Shown here: one piece after another, positions 8,312 through 16,263 of the stretch
How the letters are laid out: the number at the start of each line of letters is the position of its first letter
How positions within the stretch are numbered: position 1 is the stretch's first letter
From: Pseudoalteromonas xiamenensis
GTDB lineage: Bacteria > Pseudomonadota > Gammaproteobacteria > Enterobacterales > Alteromonadaceae
Length of the DNA: 64,000 nt
Assembly: GCF_030994125.1 (NCBI RefSeq)
Contig: NZ_CP099918.1
Location: 744,001 to 808,000, forward strand
Direction of reading: 5' to 3'
The notes under the pieces: model-generated
Database searches by the model: none
What the model saw: only the letters and a program-made list of their open reading frames with translations
What the model was told of the DNA's origin: nothing
Translations under genes and position numbers: made by a program

Positions 8312-9560
8312 AGTCAACTCCCAATAACAAAGCAACATCAACTGCACTTCTAACGCCATCTTCATGGAACCCGTTGTACCAATATGCTCCACAATAAAAG
8401 GTGTTTTGCTGACCATTAATCTCGCTACGCCGAGACTGCGCCAACAGTGATTGCTTATTGAAAACAGGATGGCTATAACTAAACGTCCTTATTATCTTGC
8501 TTTTATCAATCGCACTTTCGCCGTTTAAGGTTACGCAGAACTGTTCTTTCGTCTTAAGGCCCTGCAGAATATTCATTTGATAGGTAACGGACGCAGGGGC
8601 ATCTAAGTCAGGTGATAATTGATAGTTCCAGCTCGCCCACGCTTTCTTTCTTTTAGGAAGCATGCCAATATCAGTGTGTAGAACCACCGAATTTTTTGTG
8701 TAGGGAATCCCCTGTAAAATTGACTTTTCTTCCTGTGTGGGATCACCCAGCAAGTTCAATGCTTCATCAGAATGACAAGCAAACACAACATGATCAAAGC
8801 TGCGCACCACCCCATTTACAAAGGTTAACTTTACGCCCTCATTGGTTCGCGTGACCGCTTCGATAGTCGAATTGAGTTCAACCTTATTTTTAAGTTCACC
8901 CAACAACGGCTCAATGTATTGCTTAGAGCCACCAGGAATAACATACCACTGAGGGCGATTTGTTATATCGAGTAAGCCGTGGTTATAGAAAAAGCGAATG
9001 AAAAAGGCCAACTCAAATTTGGCCATTGCATTTAGACTTGTCGACCAAATTGCCGCCCCCATAGGGAGAATATAATGGCGCTGAAAAAAATCATTAAAAC
9101 GGTGTTTGTCTAGCAATTCACCAAGTGTACTCATGCCCCCAAATTCGTCCGTTGAATACATTTCTTTGCACAACGTATTAAAGCGAATAATGTCTTTAAG
9201 CAATTTCCAAAACTTGGGGCTTAAGAGATTACGTTTTTGAGCAAACAGCGTTGCAAAAGTATGCCCGTTGTATTCAAGTCCCGATTCCATGTTTCGAACA
9301 CTGAAGCTCATCTGGGTTTCTTGGCCTTCAATACCAATTCGCTTCATTAATTTTCTAAAAAGTGGATACGTTCTGTCGTTATAAACGATAAACCCCGTAT
9401 CCACAGCAACCGATTCACCTTTCCATTCAACATCAATAGTCGCAGTGTGACCGCCTATGTATTCGTTTTTTTCAAACAAGGTCACATCATATTTTTCTCG
9501 TAGACAGTGTGCAGCCGTCATTCCTGAAATACCTGAACCGATGATCGCTATTTTCTTCAT
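8304..9560 (-). CDS. FAD-dependent amine-oxidase-like oxidoreductase
   Basis: A 418-residue NAD(P)/FAD-binding protein of the flavin amine oxidase/protoporphyrinogen oxidase superfamily (COG2907 type). The N-terminal dinucleotide fold 'IAIIGSGISGMTAAHCL' (residues 4-20) and the following 'FEKNEYIGGHTATI' are classic FAD-binding motifs, and 'GGSKQYIEPL' and the C-terminal 'YCGAYWYNGFHEDGV' fit the family. The substrate is unknown. In the Rhodobacter sigmaE regulon and many other genomes this gene travels with DUF1365 and cfa, so a role in fatty acyl chain modification is inferred. It overlaps the SDR gene upstream by 4 bases (ATGA) and DUF1365 downstream by 8 bases, so the set is translationally coupled. 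Confidence 0.87.
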   Translation of the reverse strand: MKKIAIIGSGISGMTAAHCLREKYDVTLFEKNEYIGGHTATIDVEWKGESVAVDTGFIVYNDRTYPLFRKLMKRIGIEGQETQMSFSVRNMESGLEYNGHTFATLFAQKRNLLSPKFWKLLKDIIRFNTLCKEMYSTDEFGGMSTLGELLDKHRFNDFFQRHYILPMGAAIWSTSLNAMAKFELAFFIRFFYNHGLLDITNRPQWYVIPGGSKQYIEPLLGELKNKVELNSTIEAVTRTNEGVKLTFVNGVVRSFDHVVFACHSDEALNLLGDPTQEEKSILQGIPYTKNSVVLHTDIGMLPKRKKAWASWNYQLSPDLDAPASVTYQMNILQGLKTKEQFCVTLNGESAIDKSKIIRTFSYSHPVFNKQSLLAQSRRSEINGQQNTFYCGAYWYNGFHEDGVRSAVDVALLLGVDFE

Positions 9561-10264
9561 TTTTTCATCCTACGTGCCAAACTGCGCCATATGGGTTGCG
9601 GTAGATAAGATAAACACTTCATTATCCATATTAATCGCTTTGGGAATTCGATCGTACGTTGACCTGCAACGACTCCCTTGATAATGCGTGTCGCGGCATC
9701 GTCAACATCAATAATAAATGGCATTGGGAAGTCGTTTTTTTGAGTTAATGGCGTTGCGACGAAGCCGGGATGGACCACTGTAACGTCGAGGTGTTCAAGT
9801 GTAGTCTCGAGTGTTTTAGCTAAGTACGTCAATGCCGCCTTTGAAGCGCCATAAGCTTCCGCACGAGGTAATGGCAAAAGCATTGAACTAGAACTCATGA
9901 TTATCAATTTTCCGCCGTCTTTCAGTTTAGGCATGAAAAACTCTAAGCAATATGCAACAGAGATGAGGTTTGCGTTGATTACACGCTCAAAAAGTGCCGA
10001 ATCAAATCTTGCAGGATTATCGATGTATTCGCACGTACCCGCGTTTAGAATCAGCCAATCCAATTGTTCAATGTTTTTAGAGGCGTTCTCAACATCTTTT
10101 TTAACACTGACATCAAACGCAAGCGTGGTTACATTTTTGTCGTGATTAATCGTATCGAGCTTGTTTTGATTTCGCCCGCAAGCGATAACATTGTGTGATT
10201 TCGCAAGTCTATTTGTTAATGCGAGTCCAATCCCTGAGGACGCACCGGTGATTAAAATATTCAC
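9557..10264 (-). CDS. Short-chain dehydrogenase/reductase
   Basis: A 235-residue classical SDR. The cofactor motif 'TGASSGIG' (residues 6-13), 'LILNAGT' (NAG motif), the catalytic Ser in 'IIMSSSS' and the active-site pair Tyr138/Lys142 in 'YGASK' are all present. It would catalyse an NAD(P)H-dependent carbonyl/hydroxyl conversion; the substrate is unknown. It overlaps its neighbours by 4 bases on both sides and sits in the sigma-ChrR operon, where an SDR is a regular member. A link to lipid or aldehyde metabolism under photo-oxidative stress is inferred. Confidence 0.88.
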   Translation of the reverse strand: MNILITGASSGIGLALTNRLAKSHNVIACGRNQNKLDTINHDKNVTTLAFDVSVKKDVENASKNIEQLDWLILNAGTCEYIDNPARFDSALFERVINANLISVAYCLEFFMPKLKDGGKLIIMSSSSMLLPLPRAEAYGASKAALTYLAKTLETTLEHLDVTVVHPGFVATPLTQKNDFPMPFIIDVDDAATRIIKGVVAGQRTIEFPKRLIWIMKCLSYLPQPIWRSLARRMKK

Positions 10265-10686
10265 TGTGAGGCTTTCTTCTTAATGGCTTTAACTGCCCAG
10301 CCTAGAGCAGGAATGTGCTCATACAACATCTCCCCGAGATCCAGATAGTCTCGATGGTAGGACACCTTTTCGCCTTTGAACACCAAGTGACTGTGCCCGC
10401 TGACTAAAATATCTTTGCAGCCATTCAGTTTCTGATGTCGAAAGCTCATATTCCAATAAAGAAAAACAAATTCTTCTAATTCGAAGTAATGTTCGACGAC
10501 AAAGTTGATGTGAACCAAGTTCTGATATAACGACGAAAAATACCCTCGTAGTGCATCCAATCCTTCTATGTCATGTATAGGGTCTTGAAAGCGCACATTC
10601 CAGTGGTACATGTCATTCAGTCTATCGAGTTCATGCTTTGATAGCTTATTGTAGTTTTCGACAAATTTCGCCACGCGGTTATCCAT
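10261..10686 (-). CDS. SnoaL-like/NTF2-fold protein
   Basis: A 141-residue protein with features of the SnoaL-like (nuclear transport factor 2) fold: an N-terminal helix pair 'FVENYNKLSKHELDRLNDMYHWNVRFQDPIHDIEGLDALRGYF' followed by strands such as 'LEEFVFLYWNMSFRH' and 'DILVSGHSHLVFKGEKVSYHRDYLDLGEMLYE'. NTF2-fold proteins are small enzymes or binding proteins; no function can be assigned. It begins at the base where the photolyase stop ends and overlaps the SDR by 4 bases. NTF2-like genes are common members of this stress cluster. Confidence 0.78.
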   Translation of the reverse strand: MDNRVAKFVENYNKLSKHELDRLNDMYHWNVRFQDPIHDIEGLDALRGYFSSLYQNLVHINFVVEHYFELEEFVFLYWNMSFRHQKLNGCKDILVSGHSHLVFKGEKVSYHRDYLDLGEMLYEHIPALGWAVKAIKKKASQ

Positions 10687-12077
10687 TACTCAACCTTAAA
10701 TGCTGATAAAGCTCGCTCTCTCGCTGCTTTGTGTTCGACAATTGGCTTTGGATAATCAATGTCTTTCATCAAGGCTAAGTAATCATGAGGAAAGTGTATG
10801 TATTTATCCGGAACTGCTTGTAGTTCAGGTAGATATTTACGAATGAATTCGCCTTTAGGATCAAACTTTTCGCTTTGTGTTATCGGGTTAAATATTCGGA
10901 AATAGGGCTGAGCATCACAACCTGTACTTGCAGCCCACTGCCAACCACCGTTATTGCTTGCCAGGTCACCATCAATCAAATGGCGCATAAAATAGTGCTC
11001 ACCCCATCGCCAATCGATGAGTAAGTGTTTTGTGAGAAAACTGGCAACAACCATGCGTAGTCTGTTGTGCATCCAACCAGTTTGGTTCAACTGTCTCATC
11101 GCGGCATCGACGAGGGGATAGCCAGTTTTGCCTTCGCACCATAACCTAAATGAAGTTTGATCTTCTCGCCAACTAACGTAGTCGTACTTACTGTTGAAAT
11201 TACAATGCTTACAAAGGTGTGGCCACTCAACAATCAAATGTCGGTAAAATTCACGCCAAACCAATTCGTTTATCCAACAAAATTCTGGTCGACCCGTTTG
11301 CTGCAAAATATCAGGAATTCTTGATTGGATTGCACCGAGTAACTGTTTTACAGAAATGATCCCAAGCGCAAGGTAAGGACTTAAGCCAGATGTCCCTTTT
11401 ATCGCAGGAAAGTCTCGCTTTTCTTTATAGGTTGCCAATTTTTCGTCAACAAAGGATTCCGTAACCATTTGCAAGGTCTGGTCATCTATAGGCCATTTTT
11501 CCGATGTTCCATCCGACATTAAGATATCAGGAATAGCCCAGTTTATAGGGTTTTCAGAAAGCGGCCAGACACTGTAGATTGCATGATAGTCAAAATGTGC
11601 CTTAAGCCATGCGTTTTTGAACGGCGTGAATACTTTGAACATATCGCCAGAACCTGTACGAATTGACCCTGGTTTTGCAACCACATCACCATCGAACAGC
11701 CGAAATCCGACACCTCTGCTGTCCAAAGCCTGCGCCACAGATTTATCCCTTGCACGTTCATTGATTTCATATTCAGCGTTGGCATAAACCTGTTTGAATC
11801 CATATTGGTCGACCAAACAACAAAGTGAGGCGATTTGATCTGAAAACAGCGGCGCTTCGACAACATGCAACGCAATACCATATTTCGCGAGCATTTTTCC
11901 AAGTTCGGCAACACGGCGCAGAGCCAAGTCTATTTGAATTGGCGCTGCGTCATGGGTTTCCCACTGTTTCCTACTTACAAAAAAAAGCGCGTCACGCGCG
12001 CCAGATTGAACCGCTTCGATAAGCGCCTCGTTCCCGTAGAGTCTCAAATCTCTACGAAACCAAAACAATGCTTTCAT
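10686..12077 (-). CDS. phrB: Deoxyribodipyrimidine photolyase (CPD class I)
   Basis: A 463-residue FAD-dependent photolyase that splits UV-induced cyclobutane pyrimidine dimers using blue light. The N-terminal alpha/beta domain opens 'KALFWFRRDLRLYGNEAL', which binds the antenna cofactor. The C-terminal FAD domain has 'WINELVWREFYRHL', 'TGYPLVDAAMRQLNQTGWMHNRLRM' and 'DGDLASNNGGWQWAASTGCDAQPYFRIFNP', with the conserved Asn and Trp residues for FAD and electron transfer. A relative with a different role (cryptochrome) is possible but less likely. Its ATG overlaps the stop of the DUF523/DUF1722 gene by one base; the same pairing (ybgA-phr) occurs in Escherichia coli. Photolyase is a core member of sigmaE-ChrR regulons. 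Confidence 0.94.
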   Translation of the reverse strand: MKALFWFRRDLRLYGNEALIEAVQSGARDALFFVSRKQWETHDAAPIQIDLALRRVAELGKMLAKYGIALHVVEAPLFSDQIASLCCLVDQYGFKQVYANAEYEINERARDKSVAQALDSRGVGFRLFDGDVVAKPGSIRTGSGDMFKVFTPFKNAWLKAHFDYHAIYSVWPLSENPINWAIPDILMSDGTSEKWPIDDQTLQMVTESFVDEKLATYKEKRDFPAIKGTSGLSPYLALGIISVKQLLGAIQSRIPDILQQTGRPEFCWINELVWREFYRHLIVEWPHLCKHCNFNSKYDYVSWREDQTSFRLWCEGKTGYPLVDAAMRQLNQTGWMHNRLRMVVASFLTKHLLIDWRWGEHYFMRHLIDGDLASNNGGWQWAASTGCDAQPYFRIFNPITQSEKFDPKGEFIRKYLPELQAVPDKYIHFPHDYLALMKDIDYPKPIVEHKAARERALSAFKVE

Positions 12078-13018
12078 TAAATTCCAAACCTTAATTTCAA
12101 TTCATTTGGATAAGGAGAGAAATAGACCTGATCTTTTAAATACTCAAGGTCATGAATACGAGTGTGGTGACTCAGGAGGGTCAACGGCACATAAAGAGGC
12201 ACATTGCCAATGCGGTACTGTTCAATCGCTTCACACAACTCTTGCTTTTCAAGTTTGCTGAGCAACTTCTTGAAATACCCTTGTAAATGCATCAGCGTGT
12301 TAGTTTGCGCTTTGCGTGTAGCAGGTTTCGCTAGCGCATTCATCAAACCCGCAATGTACTCTTTCGATACGCGCTCTAGCGCCTCTTTGTTACAGTCACC
12401 GAGTAAACGTCCCAATTCCTTATAAGCTTGGTACTTATGGCTCATGAGCAAATATTTGTGTTTTGCATGAAAAGTGGTCACGTTATGAAGTGTTAGTCCC
12501 TCTTTAACAAGCGCTTTCCATGCATGGTATACAAAGACACGCATAACGAAGTTTTCTCGTAAATGGACGTCATTCAATCGCCCATTTTCTTCGCACGGTA
12601 AAAGTGGGTCACTGTCCATGATGGATTTTGCAAATACGCCAACCCCATCGTAGGTAGCCCATGTCGCAGTTTCGTTGTAAACCTTCACTCGCTCCATTCC
12701 ACAGCTTGGGCTTTTGGCACAAAATACGTAGCCACTCAGTTCATCCAGATGACTTGCAGCAACTGTTTGGCCATAGTCGTAAAGCTTAGAGGCTACGTCA
12801 TTACTGCCATCAACATGACATACTTTAATCGTCTCCCCAACCTTTACCTGACGGATCACCGGCCGCGGAATCGACATTCCAATTGCAACTTCAGGACAAA
12901 ACGGGACATATTCAACGTGCTGGCCAAGTTCGTTCATACAAAAGTCTGACCGTTTATGTTGGCTGTCAAAGCGTACTTTTTGGCCAGTCAAACAAGCGCT
13001 AATTCCAATTTTTATCAC
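12077..13018 (-). CDS. DUF523 and DUF1722 domain protein (YbgA-related)
   Basis: A 313-residue fusion. The N-terminal DUF523 part (about residues 1-145) has conserved cysteines in 'ISACLTGQKVRFD', 'FCPEVAIGM' and 'CAKSPSCGMERVKVY'. The C-terminal DUF1722 part (about 185-310) has 'FHAKHKYLLMSHKYQAYKELGRLLG' and 'LQGYFKKLLSKLEKQEL'. The latter corresponds to E. coli YbgA, which precedes the photolyase gene. Function is unknown; Fe-S or metal binding by the cysteines is possible. The GTG at 13018 is preferred because GAGG lies five bases before it; an in-frame GTG also exists at 13024. It follows chrR closely and is coupled to phrB. Confidence 0.85.
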   Translation of the reverse strand: MIKIGISACLTGQKVRFDSQHKRSDFCMNELGQHVEYVPFCPEVAIGMSIPRPVIRQVKVGETIKVCHVDGSNDVASKLYDYGQTVAASHLDELSGYVFCAKSPSCGMERVKVYNETATWATYDGVGVFAKSIMDSDPLLPCEENGRLNDVHLRENFVMRVFVYHAWKALVKEGLTLHNVTTFHAKHKYLLMSHKYQAYKELGRLLGDCNKEALERVSKEYIAGLMNALAKPATRKAQTNTLMHLQGYFKKLLSKLEKQELCEAIEQYRIGNVPLYVPLTLLSHHTRIHDLEYLKDQVYFSPYPNELKLRFGI

Positions 13019-13028
13019 GCACACCTCG

Positions 13029-13679
13029 TTAGTAAATTAAATTACCGATTGGATTAAGTAATTTACTCAACCCTTTATTGAAGTGTAGCTGCGCGCTTAC
13101 AACAGTAAAACATAAGCATCCTTCCTTCGTTTTCGGCGTGTGAGTATGGCGACCGTCAAGCATAATAAAATCACCAGGTACATAATCACCATCTTCATCA
13201 CCAAAATCGCCATCTAACAACAACGTAACCTCAAACCCTGTATGAGTGTGGTTTGGGATTTCACCACCAGCGCCGATATGCAATAAGCTCGCCCTCAGCG
13301 TTCCGTCTTCAACCGTGTAACGCGACCGACCAATCTTTCCCAAATTCAGGAATTCGGTACGTTCAACACACGAAAGCGCACGAGGAAGCATAATTTCCTT
13401 ACGCTGATACATAATGGTTTCAGCAACCGTATCGACCATTTGCGCAAACGCATCATCTGCAGTAATGTCGTCGAACATCGCAGCAAACGCGGAATCGACT
13501 AGAACTTCTTCTTCACCACCTAAACTTTCTTCGCCGAGCGATTGTTCTAGCTGAGACAACGTTTGCTGACAACACTCACACAACTCGATGTGAGCTGAAA
13601 CCGCCATGGATAATGTCACAGACAAAGAACCTTCCGCGAAGGCAAGTAATAAAGCGTCAGTCGGATGATGTTTAATCAT
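13029..13679 (-). CDS. chrR: Anti-sigma factor ChrR (zinc anti-sigma domain plus cupin)
   Basis: A 216-residue anti-sigma factor of the ChrR family. The N-terminal zinc anti-sigma domain has His5 and the H-x3-C-x2-C motif at His30, Cys34 and Cys37, which match the zinc ligands of Rhodobacter ChrR. The C-terminal cupin-like domain has 'PNHTHTGFEVTLLLDG' and a later 'DGRHTHTP', matching the His-x-His-x3-Glu and His metal site needed for release of the sigma factor by singlet oxygen. The ATG at 13679 is chosen because GGAGG precedes it and it overlaps the sigma gene's stop by 8 bases; the frame is open further upstream. It would hold the ECF sigma factor inactive until singlet oxygen or organic peroxides appear. 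Confidence 0.93.
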   Translation of the reverse strand: MIKHHPTDALLLAFAEGSLSVTLSMAVSAHIELCECCQQTLSQLEQSLGEESLGGEEEVLVDSAFAAMFDDITADDAFAQMVDTVAETIMYQRKEIMLPRALSCVERTEFLNLGKIGRSRYTVEDGTLRASLLHIGAGGEIPNHTHTGFEVTLLLDGDFGDEDGDYVPGDFIMLDGRHTHTPKTKEGCLCFTVVSAQLHFNKGLSKLLNPIGNLIY

Positions 13680-14295
13680 GGCTCCCTCCAAGCTCAATGC
13701 GTAGCTTTTGTAAAGCGAGTCTAAGTCGGGATTTAACGGTACCGAGCGGAATATTCAATTGTTCAGCCAACTGCTCTTGCGACAAATCTTGAAAATAGAC
13801 TCCCCAGAGAATTTCTTTCTGAGCTTGAGGCAACGTATCAATGAAACGCTTGATTCTTTTATCTTCAAGGTGATCTAACTCTTCTAGAGCAGAATTTTTC
13901 GGTTCTTGAAATAACGGCCAAAGTTCTTCGCTAAGATGGTCTTCTTTCGTACTCTTCATTTTTCGCAGTGTATCAAACGAGGCGTTTCGCATTACCGTGT
14001 ACACCCACGTTGTCGCAGCGCCTTTTGAAGGGTGATAAAGATGCGCCTTTTTCCACACTGACGTCATCGTGTCCTGAACTAATTCCATTGCCAAAGCTTC
14101 GGATCCCAATTGCTTAATCCCGAAACGTTTTATCTTCGGCGCAAAATAATCGAAGAGCTTGGCGAACGCTTTTTTGTCACGCGATTCAGACACAGCGACA
14201 AGCGCCTCAATCAGCGCTTGCGTAGGGGTTTCTGATACCAAAGTTGATTTCCTAGATTCAAACGTATCTACAGAAAAACTGGTCCTAATTTCCAT
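13672..14295 (-). CDS. rpoE: ECF sigma factor, RpoE/ChrR-controlled type (ECF11-like)
   Basis: A group 4 (ECF) sigma factor of about 207 residues. Region 2 is visible in 'FAKLFDYFAPKIKRFGIKQLGSEALAMELVQDTMTSVWKKAHLYHPSKGAATTWVYTVMRNASFDTLR' and region 4 in 'LPQAQKEILWGVYFQDLSQEQLAEQLNIPLGTVKSRLRLALQKLR', with its helix-turn-helix. The partner gene chrR follows with an overlap, identifying the singlet-oxygen-responsive class. The frame is open to an ATG at 14337, but a fitting ECF promoter (-10 TA at 14330) would put that codon upstream of the transcript. I therefore prefer the ATG at 14295 (MEIRTSFSVDTF...), though another at 14319 is possible. It is predicted to transcribe its own ten-gene operon. 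Confidence 0.9.
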   Translation of the reverse strand: MEIRTSFSVDTFESRKSTLVSETPTQALIEALVAVSESRDKKAFAKLFDYFAPKIKRFGIKQLGSEALAMELVQDTMTSVWKKAHLYHPSKGAATTWVYTVMRNASFDTLRKMKSTKEDHLSEELWPLFQEPKNSALEELDHLEDKRIKRFIDTLPQAQKEILWGVYFQDLSQEQLAEQLNIPLGTVKSRLRLALQKLRIELGGSHD

Positions 14296-14328
14296 CTGTG
14301 TTAGCCCTATTCTCAACATACCGAGATG

Positions 14329-14354
14329 TACGGACAAAGCACTTTTTCAGATCA
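14329..14354 (-). promoter_or_regulatory. Candidate sigmaE (ChrR-type) autoregulatory promoter
   Basis: On the minus strand TGATCT (14354-14349) is followed by exactly 18 bases and then TA (14330-14329). This matches the TGATCC-N18-TA pattern described for Rhodobacter sigmaE promoters, with one mismatch. The start of transcription would fall near 14322, ahead of the ATG at 14295. The -35 element overlaps the stop codon of the upstream LON-domain gene. Confidence 0.5.
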
Positions 14355-14924
14355 GTTTGGATTGATTAAAGTATGAAGGAAATCTCTAATTTGTTCAAAG
14401 TATTGAAGATGCAGCGTATTTTCCTTTTGCTTTATTGACACTGGCAATATTTCAAGCCAGCGACATGCAACCCAAATAGGATCGCTATATCGCTTGGAGG
14501 GATAAAGCGCACTGAGTTCTGGGTTTGCGTCATGAACGCGTCTGAGCGCTTCGCGCAACTGTTCATCAATGCCCTCATCGTTGCCTTCGTTGATATTCCA
14601 AAGTGGACTTTCTATTCGAGCAACCCGCCCTTGTCTCAAGTTATCTGCATCAATCCAAACTTCTTCGATATCAACTAAACACTCAGCCACAACATCAATA
14701 AGTAACTGGCCGCTCTCGTCTTGGTTAAAATCGACAATATTGACATAGGCACCACGTTTTGGAACATTATGGATGGTGTCTTTTTGATACACACACAACA
14801 CAAATCCACAATTATTCTTTAATGCGTGCTTCACCATGGACAAATAGCGTGGTTCAAATATTCTCAATCGTGTTACGCCACCCGGTAACAGAAAAATGGG
14901 TAGTGGAAATAACGCTCTAATCAT
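14352..14924 (-). CDS. LON N-terminal (substrate-binding) domain protein
   Basis: A 190-residue stand-alone protein of the LON substrate-binding domain family (PF02190). The start 'LFPLPIFLLPGGVTRLRIFEPRYLSMVKHAL' is the family signature, and the protein ends after the domain with no ATPase or protease part. Such proteins are widespread but of unknown function; binding of unfolded protein is suggested by analogy to Lon. It ends immediately ahead of the sigma-factor promoter and follows the alkyltransferase-like gene by 58 bases. Confidence 0.85.
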   Translation of the reverse strand: MIRALFPLPIFLLPGGVTRLRIFEPRYLSMVKHALKNNCGFVLCVYQKDTIHNVPKRGAYVNIVDFNQDESGQLLIDVVAECLVDIEEVWIDADNLRQGRVARIESPLWNINEGNDEGIDEQLREALRRVHDANPELSALYPSKRYSDPIWVACRWLEILPVSIKQKENTLHLQYFEQIRDFLHTLINPN

Positions 14925-14982
14925 TGTGCCTATGAGCTTAAGTTAATCATGCCAATACTTACGTTATCGACTAGTCTTACGA

Positions 14983-15285
14983 TCAGCCAACAAAAAACTC
15001 TTTTTTAATTTTTCCATTGTCCAAACTTATCCCTTCCGCTTGAAGTGCTTCTAACTGGCGTTGATAGCTCGACGTTCCAAATGGAAACGATATTTCTCGT
15101 TTACTATTTACAATTCGAAACCAAGGTAACGACGAGTCCTTAGGTAAGTGTTTTAACAGATAACCCACCGCCCGCGCATGTTTAGGTTGCCCTGCTAGTC
15201 GTGCTATATAGCCATAGGACGCGGTAAATCCTTCAGGTACCGAACCAATCGCACTATAAACAGCTAATTTAAACTCGTCGTTCAT
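14983..15285 (-). CDS. Alkyltransferase-like protein (Atl)
   Basis: A 100-residue protein homologous to the C-terminal domain of O6-alkylguanine-DNA alkyltransferase. The active-site Pro-Cys-His-Arg is replaced by Pro-Trp-Phe-Arg in 'SLPWFRIVNSKREISFP'. The missing cysteine is the defining feature of Atl proteins (YbaZ in E. coli), which bind O6-alkylguanine without repairing it and hand the lesion to nucleotide excision repair. 'YGYIARLAGQPKHARAVGYLLKHLP' is the helix-turn-helix and arginine finger region. The ATG at 15285 is used; a TTG lies two codons upstream. It overlaps the 3' end of the LysR gene by 17 bases. Confidence 0.9.
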   Translation of the reverse strand: MNDEFKLAVYSAIGSVPEGFTASYGYIARLAGQPKHARAVGYLLKHLPKDSSLPWFRIVNSKREISFPFGTSSYQRQLEALQAEGISLDNGKIKKEFFVG

Positions 15286-16165
15286 ACTCAATACTCAATT
15301 TTTCAAATTCAGACCAAAGTGCTCTTGAAACCGGCCCATGATGTTTATTCGGCTTTCGGAAAACATGTATCTTTGCAAAAAACTCGTGCTGTTTGTTGTA
15401 CACCTTAATTTGCTGTAACAACCCTGCTTCCAATTCGGTTTGGCAGTGAGTGAGACTCATCAGTGCCCATCCACACCCACTCAATACAAAAGACTTTAAC
15501 GTATCTAGGTCATCAACCTTCATTAAACTGGCGCCTTTGGCATAAGCAAGCCGTTCACTGTCAAAACTGAAGTCACTTTCAACCATTGCAAGGCATGGAT
15601 ATTGAGCAAGCCTCTCATAATCGAGTGCTTCAGGCATCAGACCCGCTTTACACACGATGCCAAAAGAAATATCACCTATCGGCATTGAGTCAAAATCGCC
15701 GGTTGCATGGAAAAGATCAAACCAAGGTCCAATTCCAATGTCTGCAACTCCGGTATTCACTTGTTCAAGTGCAGCAAATCGTTTGCCGTTACTGATCACA
15801 AACTCTGTATTGGGGAATTGGTGAAAAACTTCCGAAATAACCGTTTGATAGTCTGGTGAGTTGAATATTGGTTGATAACAAATTTGGACTTTCGGTTCAT
15901 TCCCGAGCGCTAATTCTTTTGCTAACGATTTCAGATGGGTATGATTTGAAAGTAGCATTTCCACTTCTTTATGAAAATGCCGCCCCTTTTCTGTCATCGT
16001 CAGTCTATACTGTGTCCTATCAAGTAGTTGGAAACCGATTTCCTCTTCCAGTTTACGGATACTTTGAGTTAATGCCGGCTGTGTTTTATGTAGCTTCACG
16101 GCCGCTTCACTTAAACTAGCTGATTTGGCAATGACATCGAGCATTTCTAACTGCGCTAACTTCAT
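15269..16165 (-). CDS. LysR family transcriptional regulator
   Basis: A 298-residue LysR-type regulator. The N-terminal winged helix-turn-helix is 'LEMLDVIAKSASLSEAAVKLHKTQPALTQSIRKLEEEIGFQLLDRTQYRLTMTEKG' (residues 6-60). It is followed by a periplasmic-binding-like effector domain of about 200 residues whose ligand cannot be read from sequence. The gene is divergent from the RND efflux genes across 98 bases, the standard arrangement for a LysR protein that controls its neighbour. Control of the pump is therefore inferred. It overlaps the Atl gene downstream. Confidence 0.9.
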   Translation of the reverse strand: MKLAQLEMLDVIAKSASLSEAAVKLHKTQPALTQSIRKLEEEIGFQLLDRTQYRLTMTEKGRHFHKEVEMLLSNHTHLKSLAKELALGNEPKVQICYQPIFNSPDYQTVISEVFHQFPNTEFVISNGKRFAALEQVNTGVADIGIGPWFDLFHATGDFDSMPIGDISFGIVCKAGLMPEALDYERLAQYPCLAMVESDFSFDSERLAYAKGASLMKVDDLDTLKSFVLSGCGWALMSLTHCQTELEAGLLQQIKVYNKQHEFFAKIHVFRKPNKHHGPVSRALWSEFEKLSIEYERRV

Positions 16166-16263
16166 AACTATTATTTATGTTGTTTCTAAGTTCTAATAAT
16201 TTTTAATTTATATCGAATTTTCGTATCCTCATGCAATACATTTCGACATGGAGTAACAAAAAA

